Position numbers and translations under genes: made by a program
Notes under the pieces: model-generated
The model's database searches: none
What the model was told of the DNA's origin: nothing
What the model saw: the letters and a program-made list of their open reading frames with translations, nothing else
In this document: positions 12,414-23,600 of the stretch, one piece after another
Position numbering within the stretch: position 1 is the first letter of the stretch
Layout of the letters: every line of letters starts with the position of its first letter
DNA from: Bidens hawaiensis
Lineage: Eukaryota; Streptophyta; Magnoliopsida; Asterales; Asteraceae
Length of the DNA stretch: 64,000 bases
Direction: 5' to 3'
Assembly: GCA_021521415.1 (NCBI GenBank)
Contig: JAIQDT010001948.1
Span: 1 to 64,000, forward strand

Positions 12414-12839
12414 AAGTTCCACCTGCACCTTCCAAGATTCAATAGACATGTTAAAGGTTTGAGATATGCGAAAATATTGTTGATTTAATTTCTTATCGAA
12501 ATTATTATGATAATTATTCCGATTACATCCATTGATAATTCTTACTAATTTTTTTTAATAGTTCAATGTATCTAACATTAATTTATTTTTAGTAATTTCA
12601 ATTTATGACCGTCCAACTTGGTAGATTGGCTAATTGCATGGAAAAAGTATTTGATAGAGATTAGGTTAATTATGTTTGTTCTGGTCATAACGAATGTATT
12701 TTAGTTGTTAATTTTCTATCATTTTTTATTTTATGTAGCTTAAACAATTCATGTAAATTAATTCTTTTTTATATGAATGACAATCTTTATTTTCTGTGTT
12801 AAAATTTTTTAATCTTATCTTGAAATTTTTAACAATTAG

Positions 12840-13790
12840 TTATTGAACTTTCAAAAAAATGGAACATTTTTTTATAATAATATTTACAATTATTTATTTC
12901 TGTTTTTAAAATTCAAAGCTGACTACTATTGCAACAATCTTTTGTAGTTTTTAGTAGTATTCGGTCTCAACTAATTTTTCATCTTTTATATTTAACCAAA
13001 TTTAATTAGCATAAATGACAAATTTAATGTAGCTGGAAATTTTAAATAATTTGCTTTTGATTATACTCGAAAGTTAATAAGTTTTGTATTAAAAACTCAT
13101 TAATTTATTTAACCAATTTAATAAGTGGTGTATTACTTATTTCAAATTTACATTTAGAAAATCTTAGATATTTACTAAAATTGCTTATTTATTTTAAAAT
13201 ATTCATCATCTCTAATTTTAATGATACATTTCAATCATTTATACATTATTTATTTTTGTTTTTAAGAACCGAATTTGATCACTCTTTTTTATTTTTAAAA
13301 TTCTTCGATCTCAATAAACTTTACATCTTTTATATTTGACCAGTTTTTTAATTAGGCCTAAATGTCAAGAATTACCGATTCGTTTAAATTGTTCCGGCCA
13401 AATTAAAAATTAAACTAATACTAAATAGAAAATAAAAATTTTCCATCTTTCATATTTGACCAATTTTTAATTAGGCATAAATGTCAAGATTAATGTATAA
13501 AATTGAAAAAAGAATTATCTAATGAATTTATTTTTAAATAAGGGAATGATGCTAAAGTGTTGACAATAATTTCATGATAATATATTGTTTAGTTACTGAA
13601 TTTTCAAGAAAAATGTAAAGTTTTTTATAATAACATTTACATTTATTTATTTCTGTTTTTACAAATCTGAAATTGACGACTTTTGTAACAATCTTTTGTA
13701 GTTCTTAATAGTATTCACTGTCATCAAACTTTCCATCTTTTATATTTAACCACTTTTTATTACGCATAAATGTCAAAATTAATTTATACA
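12840..13790 (+). repeat. Dispersed direct repeats of about 190 bp
   Basis: 12840-13030 and 13592-13790 match at roughly 80% by eye, sharing caatcttttgtagtt, catcttttatatttaacca and gcataaatg. Shorter partial copies of the same block lie near 13310-13380 and 13440-13510. Confidence 0.6.
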
Positions 13791-14795
13791 GTTGAAAAAA
13801 GAATTATATATGAAATTGATTTTAAATAAAGTAATGATGTTAAAGAGTTTGAAACATAATTTACTGCAGATTGCAGTCACTTTAATTAAATTTAATTAGG
13901 GAATGATCTCTATGTAATAAAATTAAAATTAACCGATTTAGTTTTAATTATCTATATATTATTTTAATTATACTTAATTAGTGAAATTAGTAGAATAAAA
14001 ATGTATTACTTCGATTTAACTTAATACATTTAACTAAAAAGTCTTTGAATCGAAATAAAAAAAAGTTTAATTACAAAATAATTTATAAGAAAATATACCT
14101 TTATTTATTTATTAATGTTGAAATGAAACTCATAATACCTTACGACTTTAATTGTATATTTAATCAGGTTGCTATTGTTTATTTTGTTTTTTAGATTGTG
14201 AAGCAAAATGATTTTCTTTTGTGATATGTCGAAGAAGTTCATAGGCTAATATGATTATAACATGTTCATGTCTTCGTTTGGTTTTTTAGTCTAGGTGTAT
14301 AGTAAGTTTGTGTAAGTATTAACTTTATATGTACACAAGTTAAATGTTTAATATTTTGGTTACAAACTTATGTTAACTATTTGTGTTGATTTAAAATGTT
14401 AGTTATGAAATTTATGATTGTTTATATGTTTTCAACCCATGTCTAAATGGGCCACTATTCTAGAAAATATATTGTTGGGTTAGATACTGTTACATATATA
14501 AATGAATTTATGATCATTTATGTCGATTCAAGTTAGCCGATAGTCTACATATCCAGTAGAGTAAGTTGTGTTATTGTTGTTTTCTATGTAATATTTTTAA
14601 TTTCTATGTCTTTAATATCTTTATGAACACCAAATATAAATAACCTATAATTGTCACTAAAGTTAATAATATTTGGTTTCCCAATTTTCTAATTTTTATG
14701 TTTTTGTATTAAAATCATTCATTAAGTCAGCAAAATTGAAACATCATGCTCTATAAAATTCTGTTTTTATATTTATGTTGTTCATCGTTTTCATA

Positions 14796-14834
14796 TCATA
14801 TTATATTATATTATATTATATTATATTATATTAT
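14796..14834. repeat. (ATATT)n microsatellite
   Basis: About seven uninterrupted pentanucleotide units. Confidence 0.85.
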
Positions 14835-15563
14835 AAATTTGTTCAAAATTAAAAGAAAATGGGGTCAATCAACGTCTTCCAACAAGAGGAGTTATTCAAA
14901 CGGTTAGGCATTTTAATATTTTTTTAGTTACTCTTTAAATGTTTTTTAAGAATGCATTTTTTTCTAAACGTGCAACTTCAACACCAAGAGAAGTACTTAT
15001 TAGCATTTTGAACGGTGACATTTTATTTTAAACGTGTTAATACACTATATTGTATTAATATAATTTTTTTATTAACTAAAATATAGTAAATAAAAATTAA
15101 TATGTTATTAACTAAAAATTAGGCACTTGTAACAGAAACTTATAAACGATTTTTAATATATTTATTATTAACTACATTATACCTTTTTGATAAAACAAGT
15201 TTTAATACCACTGAATGTATGTTTACACATTTCTTTTTTCTATTTTCTTTTTTAAAAATGATACGAAACATAATTTTCAGTTATCCAATACTATTTTATT
15301 TTCTTAAAAACCAATTAAAATATGTGTTTTAATTAAGATGTGTATACGAATCAATTTATGTTAATTAAAGGCGCAAAGATATTTCTCCATTATTTTTTTA
15401 CTTATATTTGGTTTACTCAATTTATATTGTTTCCAAACTTAGCAACAAAATTCACAAATTTAGTTGTGGTCTATATAAAAAAAAAGTTTTTTGGTTTTTA
15501 AGTAAGATCATACCAATTATTTTTTTATATTTTAATTTGAACTAAAACTTTCATAAACACATT

Positions 15564-16020
15564 ATGCTAAATAAAAACAAAAAGACCGAAATTATTTTGA
15601 CTCATAGATTGGTTTTAAAAGTCGGTGTGCCAATAATGTTAATAAGCAATATGGATCAGAATAACGGTTTGTGTAATGAAACTAAATTGCGAGTAATTAA
15701 TTTGGGTAGGCGTTTTGTTGAAGTAAAAGTTATTTCAGGTACTAACTGGTTATCACACTTATATAATTCGTTGTGGTCTAACACATTCAGATAAGAAACT
15801 TTCGTTTAAATTAAAGAGAATATAGTTTTTTCCAGTTGTAGTCTATTTTGCAATGAACATTAACAAAAGTCAAGGTCAATCTCTAGCAAAAGTTAACATA
15901 TATCTCAAAGACCCGGTGTTTACACATAGACAACTCTGTATAGCTTTATCAAGAGCGAAGAATGGTGTTAGAATTCTTATATTAAACAAGGAAGACAAAG
16001 TTACAAATAAAGAATAAATA
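15564..16020 (+). pseudogene. Helitron RepHel helicase C-terminal remnant
   Basis: The first part reads LKVGVPIMLISNMDQNNGLC, typical of the PIF1-like helicase of plant Helitrons. After a stop at about 15794, an open stretch near 15850-16015 contains NINKSQGQSLAKV and CIALSRAKN, the last helicase motifs. Stops and frame changes make it non-functional. The end of the helicase lies about 270 bp before the Helitron 3' terminus, as expected. Confidence 0.8.
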
Positions 16021-16256
16021 CAGTTTATAAGGAAGTCCTTTTTGTAGCTTATAAATTTTACATTTTTAACCTTTGATTATGTTTTCAAATATTATAATTT
16101 GAATGTTATTTGGGTTTATCTTTGTGTTTCACAATCATTTGTTTTTGTACCAATATCATTTACAACTTTAAGTATGTTGTCGTCCCAAATAACATATAAC
16201 AACTTATGTTGTCATTTCAAATGACATGTGTTTGTTCGAAAATATCAATATTTCCA

Positions 16257-16285
16257 CCCGTGTCGTACACGGGTTAATAACCTAG
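16257..16285 (+). mobile_element. Helitron 3' terminus
   Basis: A GC-rich hairpin with a 7-bp stem and 3-nt loop (CCCGTGT..ACACGGG, 16257-16273) is followed after 8 nt by CTAG (16282-16285) and then a host T. This is the canonical Helitron end (hairpin, CTRR, insertion before T). Confidence 0.85.
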
Positions 16286-16418
16286 TGAATTATTAAAAAA
16301 TAATATATCCTCTTTCATCAATGACCGGTAAAACTTCAAATACGCGTTAGGCGTTAATGGTCCAGCAACTGTTGTTAACCTTCTCAATTCACATAACTAC
16401 GTAACCAGTGTTTTCAGA

Positions 16419-16816
16419 CAGGCCCGGCTCCGAGAACGGTTAAAAAATTTTAGGCCGAAGGCAAAAAAAATTTTAGGCCTTAATAAAATGAGGTGTCTTG
16501 TTGGGTTTAAACAAGTTAATTTTTAGATAAGCCTTAATTTTTTGGGCTTTATGATTTGGTTGTGTAAAAAACTTTTTTGTTATAAAAATAGAATTAAAAT
16601 GTCCCAAGTAAGGTTAGAACTCACAACCTTTTTGTTGAAAGTTATACCCTTTGCCACTAAACCAAGTAAGTGGTTGTTTAGTTAAGCTTAAACATTAAAT
16701 ATACATATGTTTCTCGTAAATATATATATATATAATATATTTTTAAAAATCCGGGCCTATCTGGGTGTTGGGCCGGGGTCCGTCGACCACCCCGCCCTCC
16801 CTTATAGCCGGCCTTG
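16419..16816. mobile_element. Non-autonomous hAT element with 8-bp duplication
   Basis: Ends CAGGCCCGGCTC... and, reverse-complemented, CAAGGCCGGCTA... form imperfect terminal inverted repeats. The flanks 16411-16418 and 16817-16824 are identical (TTTTCAGA), the 8-bp duplication of the hAT superfamily. No transposase is present (398 bp). The middle carries a tRNA-like stretch on the minus strand. Confidence 0.88.
16612..16665 (-). other. tRNA-like A/B-box pair inside the hAT element
   Basis: On the minus strand TGGTTTAGTGGCAAAGGG is followed about 35 nt later by GTGAGTTCTAACC, resembling polymerase III A and B boxes. It could be a nested SINE head or a decayed tRNA gene. No cloverleaf was demonstrated. 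Confidence 0.4.
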
Positions 16817-16824
16817 TTTTCAGA

Positions 16825-17512
16825 TCTGGTTCGGACGCCGACCCGAACGTCTTACCAGGCCAAAGGTCGACCCGACCCGGGAGGACGGACCGGTGTTTGG
16901 CTCGGATAACTTCATAAATAATTAAATATAAATCTATATTTATATATATTATATATAAAAAATTATAAATATAAAAAATAATAATAACAAACTTTCATGT
17001 GCATTTACCACATATTTTTTAAATATATAGTATTTGTATATCTTCCATAGTAACATAAATTTTATGTAATTTGGTTGATTAGTTAATGGATTATTCAACA
17101 ATACCAATCTCGGTCGTGCACCCCGGTTCGCTTTCCCGCGTCCACATATTTTTAATTAATTAAAAAGACCTTTTTTACAGTTCACCCACCTAGTCGCCAA
17201 CCGCCACCCGAAACACCTGGCTGGGCTTTTAATAAACGGACCAAATACCATGACCCGGCCCTTGTCGGACCGGGCTTGATCTCAAAACACCGCACATACC
17301 CGTGGTTTCACAGAAGCAACGTTCCATACTTCCATTATACGCGTGTCAAAAACAAACGGCTAACTTCTTCAAAGTCAAAACCAATTGTCAAAAGTCAACC
17401 CAAAACTTATTCGACAATTCAAATCACAACCCACCAATATAAACACCTTCCAATTCCATTAAACCCATCATCATTAGACAATAACAATAACAATAACATT
17501 AACCACCTAAAT
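16825..17512. other. Intergenic DNA and 5' leader of the small gene
   Basis: Includes a GC-rich patch with repeated gacccg words (16825-16900) and, at about 17438, ccaatataaac, a possible TATA region 75 bp before the next ATG. Confidence 0.45.
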
Positions 17513-17734
17513 ATGGCCAGCTTACACCACCCTTCACCGGTCCGAAGCGCATCCGTTTCGGGCCAAAAGTACCGAAACTTGCTCGTTGACATGCCGAGAT
17601 TTAGGAGGGTGAATTCGACGTTGGTGCGAAAGAATAGTATCCATGAACTAGTGGCGCCAAGAAGGCGACGGGCGAGTAAAGAGATTATAAGGAGAGCGTT
17701 GACTCCACCAGTTAAGAAGTTGACTAGACGATGA
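17513..17734 (+). CDS. Small basic protein of unknown function (73 residues)
   Basis: Single-exon frame starting MASLHHPSPVRSASVSGQ and ending PPVKKLTRR. The product is very basic: an arginine cluster (APRRRRASKEIIRRA) follows a PRFRRVN motif. It has no signal peptide or membrane helix. The frame is open further upstream, but ATG 17513 is preferred because the upstream part is low-complexity and a TATA-like sequence and leader precede this ATG. Codon use and GC content are higher than in the flanking DNA, and a plausible 3' UTR with aataataaaaatt follows. I do not recognise the family. The arginine/serine content would suit nuclear or phospho-regulated proteins, but that is inference. Confidence 0.6.
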   Translation: MASLHHPSPVRSASVSGQKYRNLLVDMPRFRRVNSTLVRKNSIHELVAPRRRRASKEIIRRALTPPVKKLTRR

Positions 17735-18300
17735 CTTGACTTCAAGCCAACGCCTAGTCGGCTTTCGGTTATGTCCGTGGTTGCTTAGATAGTTTTTTTT
17801 TTTTGTAATGTTTTGGTTAGATTAAATCAGTTTTTGAGCTGATTTCGGATTGGGTTTGTATGAGTGTTTGAATAATAAAAATTCGTTCATTTATTTATAT
17901 GAATATGATTGTCTTTGTCTTATCTTGCTTGAATTCACATATGAAATTATTGATTTTTTATTTATAGAACTAGATCGACATTATGCTCTGATTCAATATC
18001 GTCGGTTGAATTCTTGATCTTCCGGTGGAAAACTTAATTGATCGCAATGAGAAGATCGATTCCAGCCAAGTTCGGGTTGGTTTGTCCGGGTTTGAAGGTC
18101 CGGTTAAAAGGAGTTTCAGGAGGCCAGGACCGAGACGATGAAGATTAAAATGTTACAAAAGTCGGGATGGTTAAGTCGTTAAGATCATGGGTTAAATCAA
18201 ACAGGTTAAAGGAGACAAGTTTGGAAACAAAGATCTATCTATTTTTAGTCGAAAATTAGGGAGTGATTGTTGGTAATTTCGAACTCAAAGTCACAAGTTA
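17735..18300. other. 3' UTR and intergenic DNA
   Basis: Probable 3' UTR of the small gene to about 17880. Nothing recognisable after it until the MITE. Confidence 0.5.
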
Positions 18301-18503
18301 GTGGCTGTTTGTTTACATCTGAATGGAACCATTCAGATGTAAACATCTGATTCATTCAGACTTCAAACTGTTTGGTTCTAAACAGAAAAACATCTAAATG
18401 GTTAAAATTATGTCTGAATCATTCAGACTCATTGTTGTTGCTGAATGGGACAGACGTTCATTCAGATCTGACTCATTCAAATATGAATGAACCAAACAGC
18501 CCC
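18301..18503. mobile_element. Tourist-like (PIF/Harbinger) MITE with TTA duplication
   Basis: Ends GTGGCTGTTTGTTT and, reverse-complemented, GGGGCTGTTTGGTT match Tourist-type terminal repeats. TTA flanks both sides (18298-18300 and 18504-18506). At 203 bp it has no coding capacity. A perfect 16-bp palindrome arm pair lies at 18311-18344. Confidence 0.82.
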
Positions 18504-18506
18504 TTA

Positions 18507-19569
18507 GTGAGATACCAGTAGTGAAGTAATTCATAATTAGTTATGCTTTCTAATTTTATTGTAATTAAAATTGGTAATATTTTTGATAGCAAGCAGGATT
18601 AGTCTATATAAACTGAAAGCAACGGAATTATGGTTTATATGAGAGACATGTTATTATGTGTAATATGAGGTTTTGAGTTATTTTCCCTCTATAATATATA
18701 GGGGGGATTATTCAATAACCATTTGTGTGCGTTTTCGTATTGGTTATATAATTTCAAACCTCCGTCGGAATGGGCTGAGCAGTCAACCATCCCCCCCTGT
18801 ATTGTAAAAATCCCGACTAGAAAATTCTTTATCCATGCTATAGATTTTTCGTAAAAGTATTACCATCGAATTATCAACAGGACACACTTACATTGAAGGA
18901 TTTTTGACAAATACGTCCAAAGTACTCTATTTTGATTAGCAACCCTTCAAGTTCTTATTTTAACGTCGAATAATCATTTATTAATCCCAATTAATTGTCA
19001 GTTAATCCTGATTAGTTCTGATAAATTCCTATTAATCGCTAGTCTCTGCCTCACCGCCTGACTAGTGAGTCGCAATTTTTACAACATCGATCCCCGCCAA
19101 CCCTGACTAGGAAGAATGGGAGACTATAATGCGAAGAGATCTCAAAGCACTACACAACTTATATTGAATCTTACGTATCTGGTAAATAAAAAATAGGCTT
19201 TGGAGTGTGACAAAGAAAATAATTCTTGTATATTTTTTTATCATTTGGAATGTGTTGTTTTTATTTACCGAAAACATACTTTATATATATATGTTAGTAG
19301 AAAAGGATATTACGTACTCGGTAACTCGTTTGTAAATTATTTATCCATGCCATATTTTCGTACATAGAAAGCAACCACTTTATTTTCATTAAATAAATAC
19401 TATAAATAGTCAAAAATTAACAAGTTCTTACACATAAAATATGAGCTTTTTGATAAGAGAGATTAAAGATATAAAACATTACATAATTATAAAGATATGG
19501 GCTATATACCTTACTTCTAAGCCCAAAACCAGGGGGCACAACCCCTCTTAGCCCGCACTATGATCCGCC
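18507..19569. other. Intergenic DNA
   Basis: No gene recognised. Mixed AT-rich sequence with scattered gactag words. No repeat boundaries could be set. Confidence 0.45.
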
Positions 19570-19577
19570 CATATACA

Positions 19578-19931
19578 TAGAGGTGTACAAAACCGGTTTT
19601 AAACCCAAACCGAACCGGTTTGTAAACCAAACCGGTTTGGTTAACGACTGGTCAAAACCGGTTTGACTCAAACCGGTTTAGAAGCAAGAAAGGCCAGCCC
19701 GGTCAAGTCGGTTCGGTCTGATTTATAAACCGGTTTACCGGTTTTAAACCGGTTTTTTCTCAAACCGGTTTAGTTTTAAAACCGGTTTGGTAGATTTTAA
19801 GAGGAACCGGTCCTGAAACTGATGGTTTGGGTCGGTTTAAGAACCGGTTTGGTTAAAACGGGTTTTAAACCCAAATCGGTTCGGTTCAGTTTGCCTAAAA
19901 CCGGTCCCAAACCGTTTTTTTTACATCTCTA
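19578..19931. mobile_element. Non-autonomous hAT element (AACCGGTTT array)
   Basis: Terminal repeats TAGAGGTGTACAAAACCGG and, from the right end, TAGAGATGTAAAAAAAACGG. Perfect 8-bp duplication CATATACA at 19570-19577 and 19932-19939. The 354-bp interior is almost entirely iterated aaccggttt words in both orientations, as expected of subterminal transposase-binding repeats. No coding capacity. Confidence 0.9.
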
Positions 19932-20231
19932 CATATACATATAATATGGTCTTATATGCTTATGACCTAAAATGATGTACTAACTTGAGCTTCGACCTTG
20001 TTCCTCTTCTAACGGGTTGTTTACTATGTTTACAACCTTAGATGAGGGAATCTAAAGTGTCACGTAATAACCACAATGCACGGATATTTGAACCCTCCAG
20101 AAATTCGACTCAACATCTAAATTTATTAACGAATTTAGCCATAACTTTTTTTATATCTTATAAATAACTTATAGAGTAATGTAAGTGTAAGTTATATTTA
20201 CTATGTTGATGGTCTCTTGTCCAAATAGAAT

Positions 20232-20395
20232 AAGGTAGAGGTGCACAAATAAATCGGTTCCGGACCTGATCTAGCAGTTCCTACTCGAAACCGGACCCGA
20301 CCATACCATACCCGCGGGAACGGATACCCAAAACCCGAAAAAAACCTGGAAAATCCGATCAGATACCCGAATATACTCGGAACCGGTTTTGATCA
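20232..20395. other. Possible third hAT-like fragment
   Basis: Starts tagaggtgcacaaataaatc, close to the end of the element at 19578, and has accgg-rich sequence to ggaaccggttttgatcac. No flanking duplication was found. Confidence 0.35.
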
Positions 20396-20645
20396 CAGTT
20401 AAGAAAAAAAAAAGTTAATAATGATAATATCAAACCAATCAAATGGGCCATGCATATTCATATTCTTTACAAAAATTAATTCTCAAAAACTGTCCCAAAA
20501 CACACACACCAAAAACCGTTAAAGAAACCCAAGAACAAGTCATGCATTGATCTGAAAGTACGCCCATGAAGCCACTTGACGACTGATTCATCACCGTCAT
20601 CAAACACCACATTCCGGTTACCCAAATCCACCCTCACATTCATAC

Positions 20646-23600
20646 ATGGCAAACTTGTTAGCTCAGTTACAGTCCATCAAGATTTCATGTGATGCTCTCA
20701 TGATTGCCGGTATATATATATATATATACATATATATGCAACATTCATTAATATTGTTTTGTTTCTAGATTCATAACATATTAATATTACTAACCAAATA
20801 TTAAATTTATAATAATTTTAGTGAAAGATGTGAGTGATTTATGGCCTCTTGTCAAGGACAAATTCGACGAACGCCTTCCGTTCCAACGAGCTACATTACA
20901 CAACAAAAACCGGTATCCGGTCACTGTGGATAACCTACAAGCTGAGTTTTTGTTAACTACTGATTCAAGGATCAAGAGCCGGGTCCCGCAGAATCAACTG
21001 TACTTTTGTTTTCAAGAACCATATGCAACTGTGGTTCTTGTAGCATGTGAGGTAACTGTTAAGTGCTATTAATGTTCACATTAAATGTATGTCGTCGGTT
21101 ATCGCTTGACCGAAGCTAGACCGTCGGTTATGGTTTGATTCATTTACTAGTGTTCTAGTTTATCTCTTGTTATATATAGCTTGTTCATTGTAAACTAATT
21201 ATATGTAATCTGAATATGACAAACTGTAGTGGTAACACGTCTCTAACCCCCCCCCCCCCAATATCATCGGTATTCTCGATCATATCTCACCTGAACCTGT
21301 CCCCACCAATGATCACAATGTGTGGGACCGAAATGACGACTATGTTTGTGCTTGCATCAATGCAACCCTTTACCCTTCCAATGCTCATCCCACCGTAGGT
21401 ATCACCACAACCACCGAACTTTGGTCCATAATCGAAACCACCTTCTTCGATCAAAAGTTTATGCCAAAAAATTTAATACAAAATTCAACTCCAACTACTC
21501 TAAACAAAATATTCTACTGGCCGGCCAGTAGAATATTTTGTTTAGAGTAGTTGGAATTGAGTTTTGTATTGGGAAATTTTGGCATAAACTTGATGGAAGA
21601 AGGTGGTTTCGATTATGGACTAAAGTTCGGTGGCAGTGGTGATACCTACGGCGAGATGGGCAATGTAAGGGTCAAGGGTTGCATTGATGCAAGCACAAAC
21701 ATAGTCTTCATTACGGTCCCACTTGATGTGATCATCGGTGGGGATCAGGGTTCGGGTGAGATATGATCGAGAAGGCCGACGGTTTTGAGAATGGTGGTGA
21801 CTTGGTGTTTCTAGGAAATATACTTATCATGGCTCAATCTAACACTTACAAAGTCACACTTGGTCGTATCCGTGTCATCCATGTTGCCTTGACACTACAC
21901 ATTCGAATGCCATACAGCTTTATTCAACTTACAGTAATTAACTAGCTACATTTGAATAGAAGCATATATTTTTTTATCGAAAAGTTGGTTGAAAATGACA
22001 AAATGTTGATGTAGGATCTAGACGAGTTCAAGACGGTACTAAAACCACGTCTGAAGTTAATTTTGCAAAATGAGGAGGAGTGGTTCATTGTGTTTGTGTC
22101 CAAAGCTAAATCGGACAAGGACCCCGTGAGCAAGATGGAAAAGAAGGTTTATGCCAGACTTGAAGTTGATTTCAATTCAAGAAGGAGAGATAGGTATATT
22201 CAATGGATTGTATTTGATGAGTTGGGTGATGGGTCAAAACAGGCAGGGTTGGGTAATGGGGCAAAATGGACCGGGTTGGATAATGGGTCAAAGCAGGCCA
22301 GACTGGTTAATGGGTTGGGTCGGTTGATAAGCCAAAACAGGTTGGTTAAGTAAAGGGTTAAACAGGCCGAGTTGGGTAGTGGGTCAAAACGGGCCGGGTT
22401 GGATGATGTGTCTAAACGGCCAGGTTTGGGTAATGAGTTGGGTCGGGTAATGGGCCAAAACAGGTTGGTTGAGTAATGGGTTAAACAGGCCGAGTTAGGT
22501 AGTGGGTCAAAACGGGCCGCTGGGGTGATGTGTCTTAATGGGCAGGTTTGGGTAATTGATAAAAGTGGGCGAGGTCAGGTAATGAGTCAAATCAAGTTGG
22601 GTAATGGGTCAAACGGGCCGGGTGGGTAATGAGTCAAAACGGGCAAGATTGGGTAATGGGTCAAAACAGATAGGGCTGGATAATGGCTGGGTCGGATAAT
22701 GGGCCAAAATAGGTTGGTTGAGTAATAGGTCAAACAGGCCGAGTTGGGTAGTTAGTCAAAACGAGCCGGGTTGGATGATGTGTCTAAACGGCCAGGTTTG
22801 GGTAATGGGTTGGGTCAGGTAATGGGCCAAATCAGGTTGGTTGAGAAATGGCCAATGGGTTAAACAGGACGCGTTGGGTAGTGGGTCAAAACGATCCGGG
22901 TTGGGTGATGATGTCAAAACGGGCAGGTTTGGGTAATTGGTCAAACGGGCCGGGTTGGGTAATATGTCAAAATGGGCCAGATTGGGTAATGGGTCAGAAC
23001 AGGCTGGACAGAGTAATGGTTGGGTCAGATAATGGGCTAAAACAGGCTGGTTGAGTTATGGGTTAATCAAGCTGAGTTGGGTAGTGGGTCAAAACAGGCC
23101 GGTTTGGGTACGGGCAGGTTTGGGTAGCGGGTCAAATCAGGTTGGTTGGGTAATGGGTCAAAACGGGCCAGGTTCGGTTATGAGTCAAAACGGGTTGGGT
23201 TGGGCTTGTTTGCATCATGGATTCATGGCTACTCTAGGTGCTTTTGAACATGAAAAGACTTTAATATCTGTCGAAAAACTACATGGTTGACCAGGTGCTG
23301 CAAGTTTGACTTATTTGACAGTGAAGAACCCTTTTGGGAAGATTTTGAACTCAAAACCATGGAGTGCATCCGAAACACTCTCGACAGACGCGTCCAGTTC
23401 TACGAGGACGAGATTCGTAAGCACAATGAACAACGGTTATCGCCCACTTGGAGCTTTTGTGACTTTTTCATCCTCAAAGAATGCCTGGCATTCATGTTAG
23501 AGATGGCTAATCTTCCTGAGGATTCGTTACGCGAATATGATCACATAGAGTTCTTTTACTTGGATACAGGTGCTTAATGTCTCAAATAAAATGTTAATTA

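Larger units (their letters stand above)
11171..15563. other. AT-rich DNA, probable body of a decayed Helitron or other repeats
   Basis: No host gene seen. The stretch contains short direct repeats (12221-12413), a roughly 190-bp direct repeat pair (12840-13030 and 13592-13790) and an (ATATT)n tract. It lies upstream of Helitron helicase sequence and a Helitron end, so part of it may be Helitron, but a 5' TC terminus could not be fixed. Confidence 0.4.

Noticed and set aside
21216..21766. ORFs in TRS130 intron 2 as separate genes
   Set aside because: They lie in the arms of the inverted repeat and represent gag-like transposon sequence or its antisense.
22205..23215. Minisatellite considered as a CRISPR-like array or as coding repeats
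   Set aside because: Units are degenerate with no unique spacers, the DNA is a plant intron, and the flanking splice sites join two conserved TRS130 exons.
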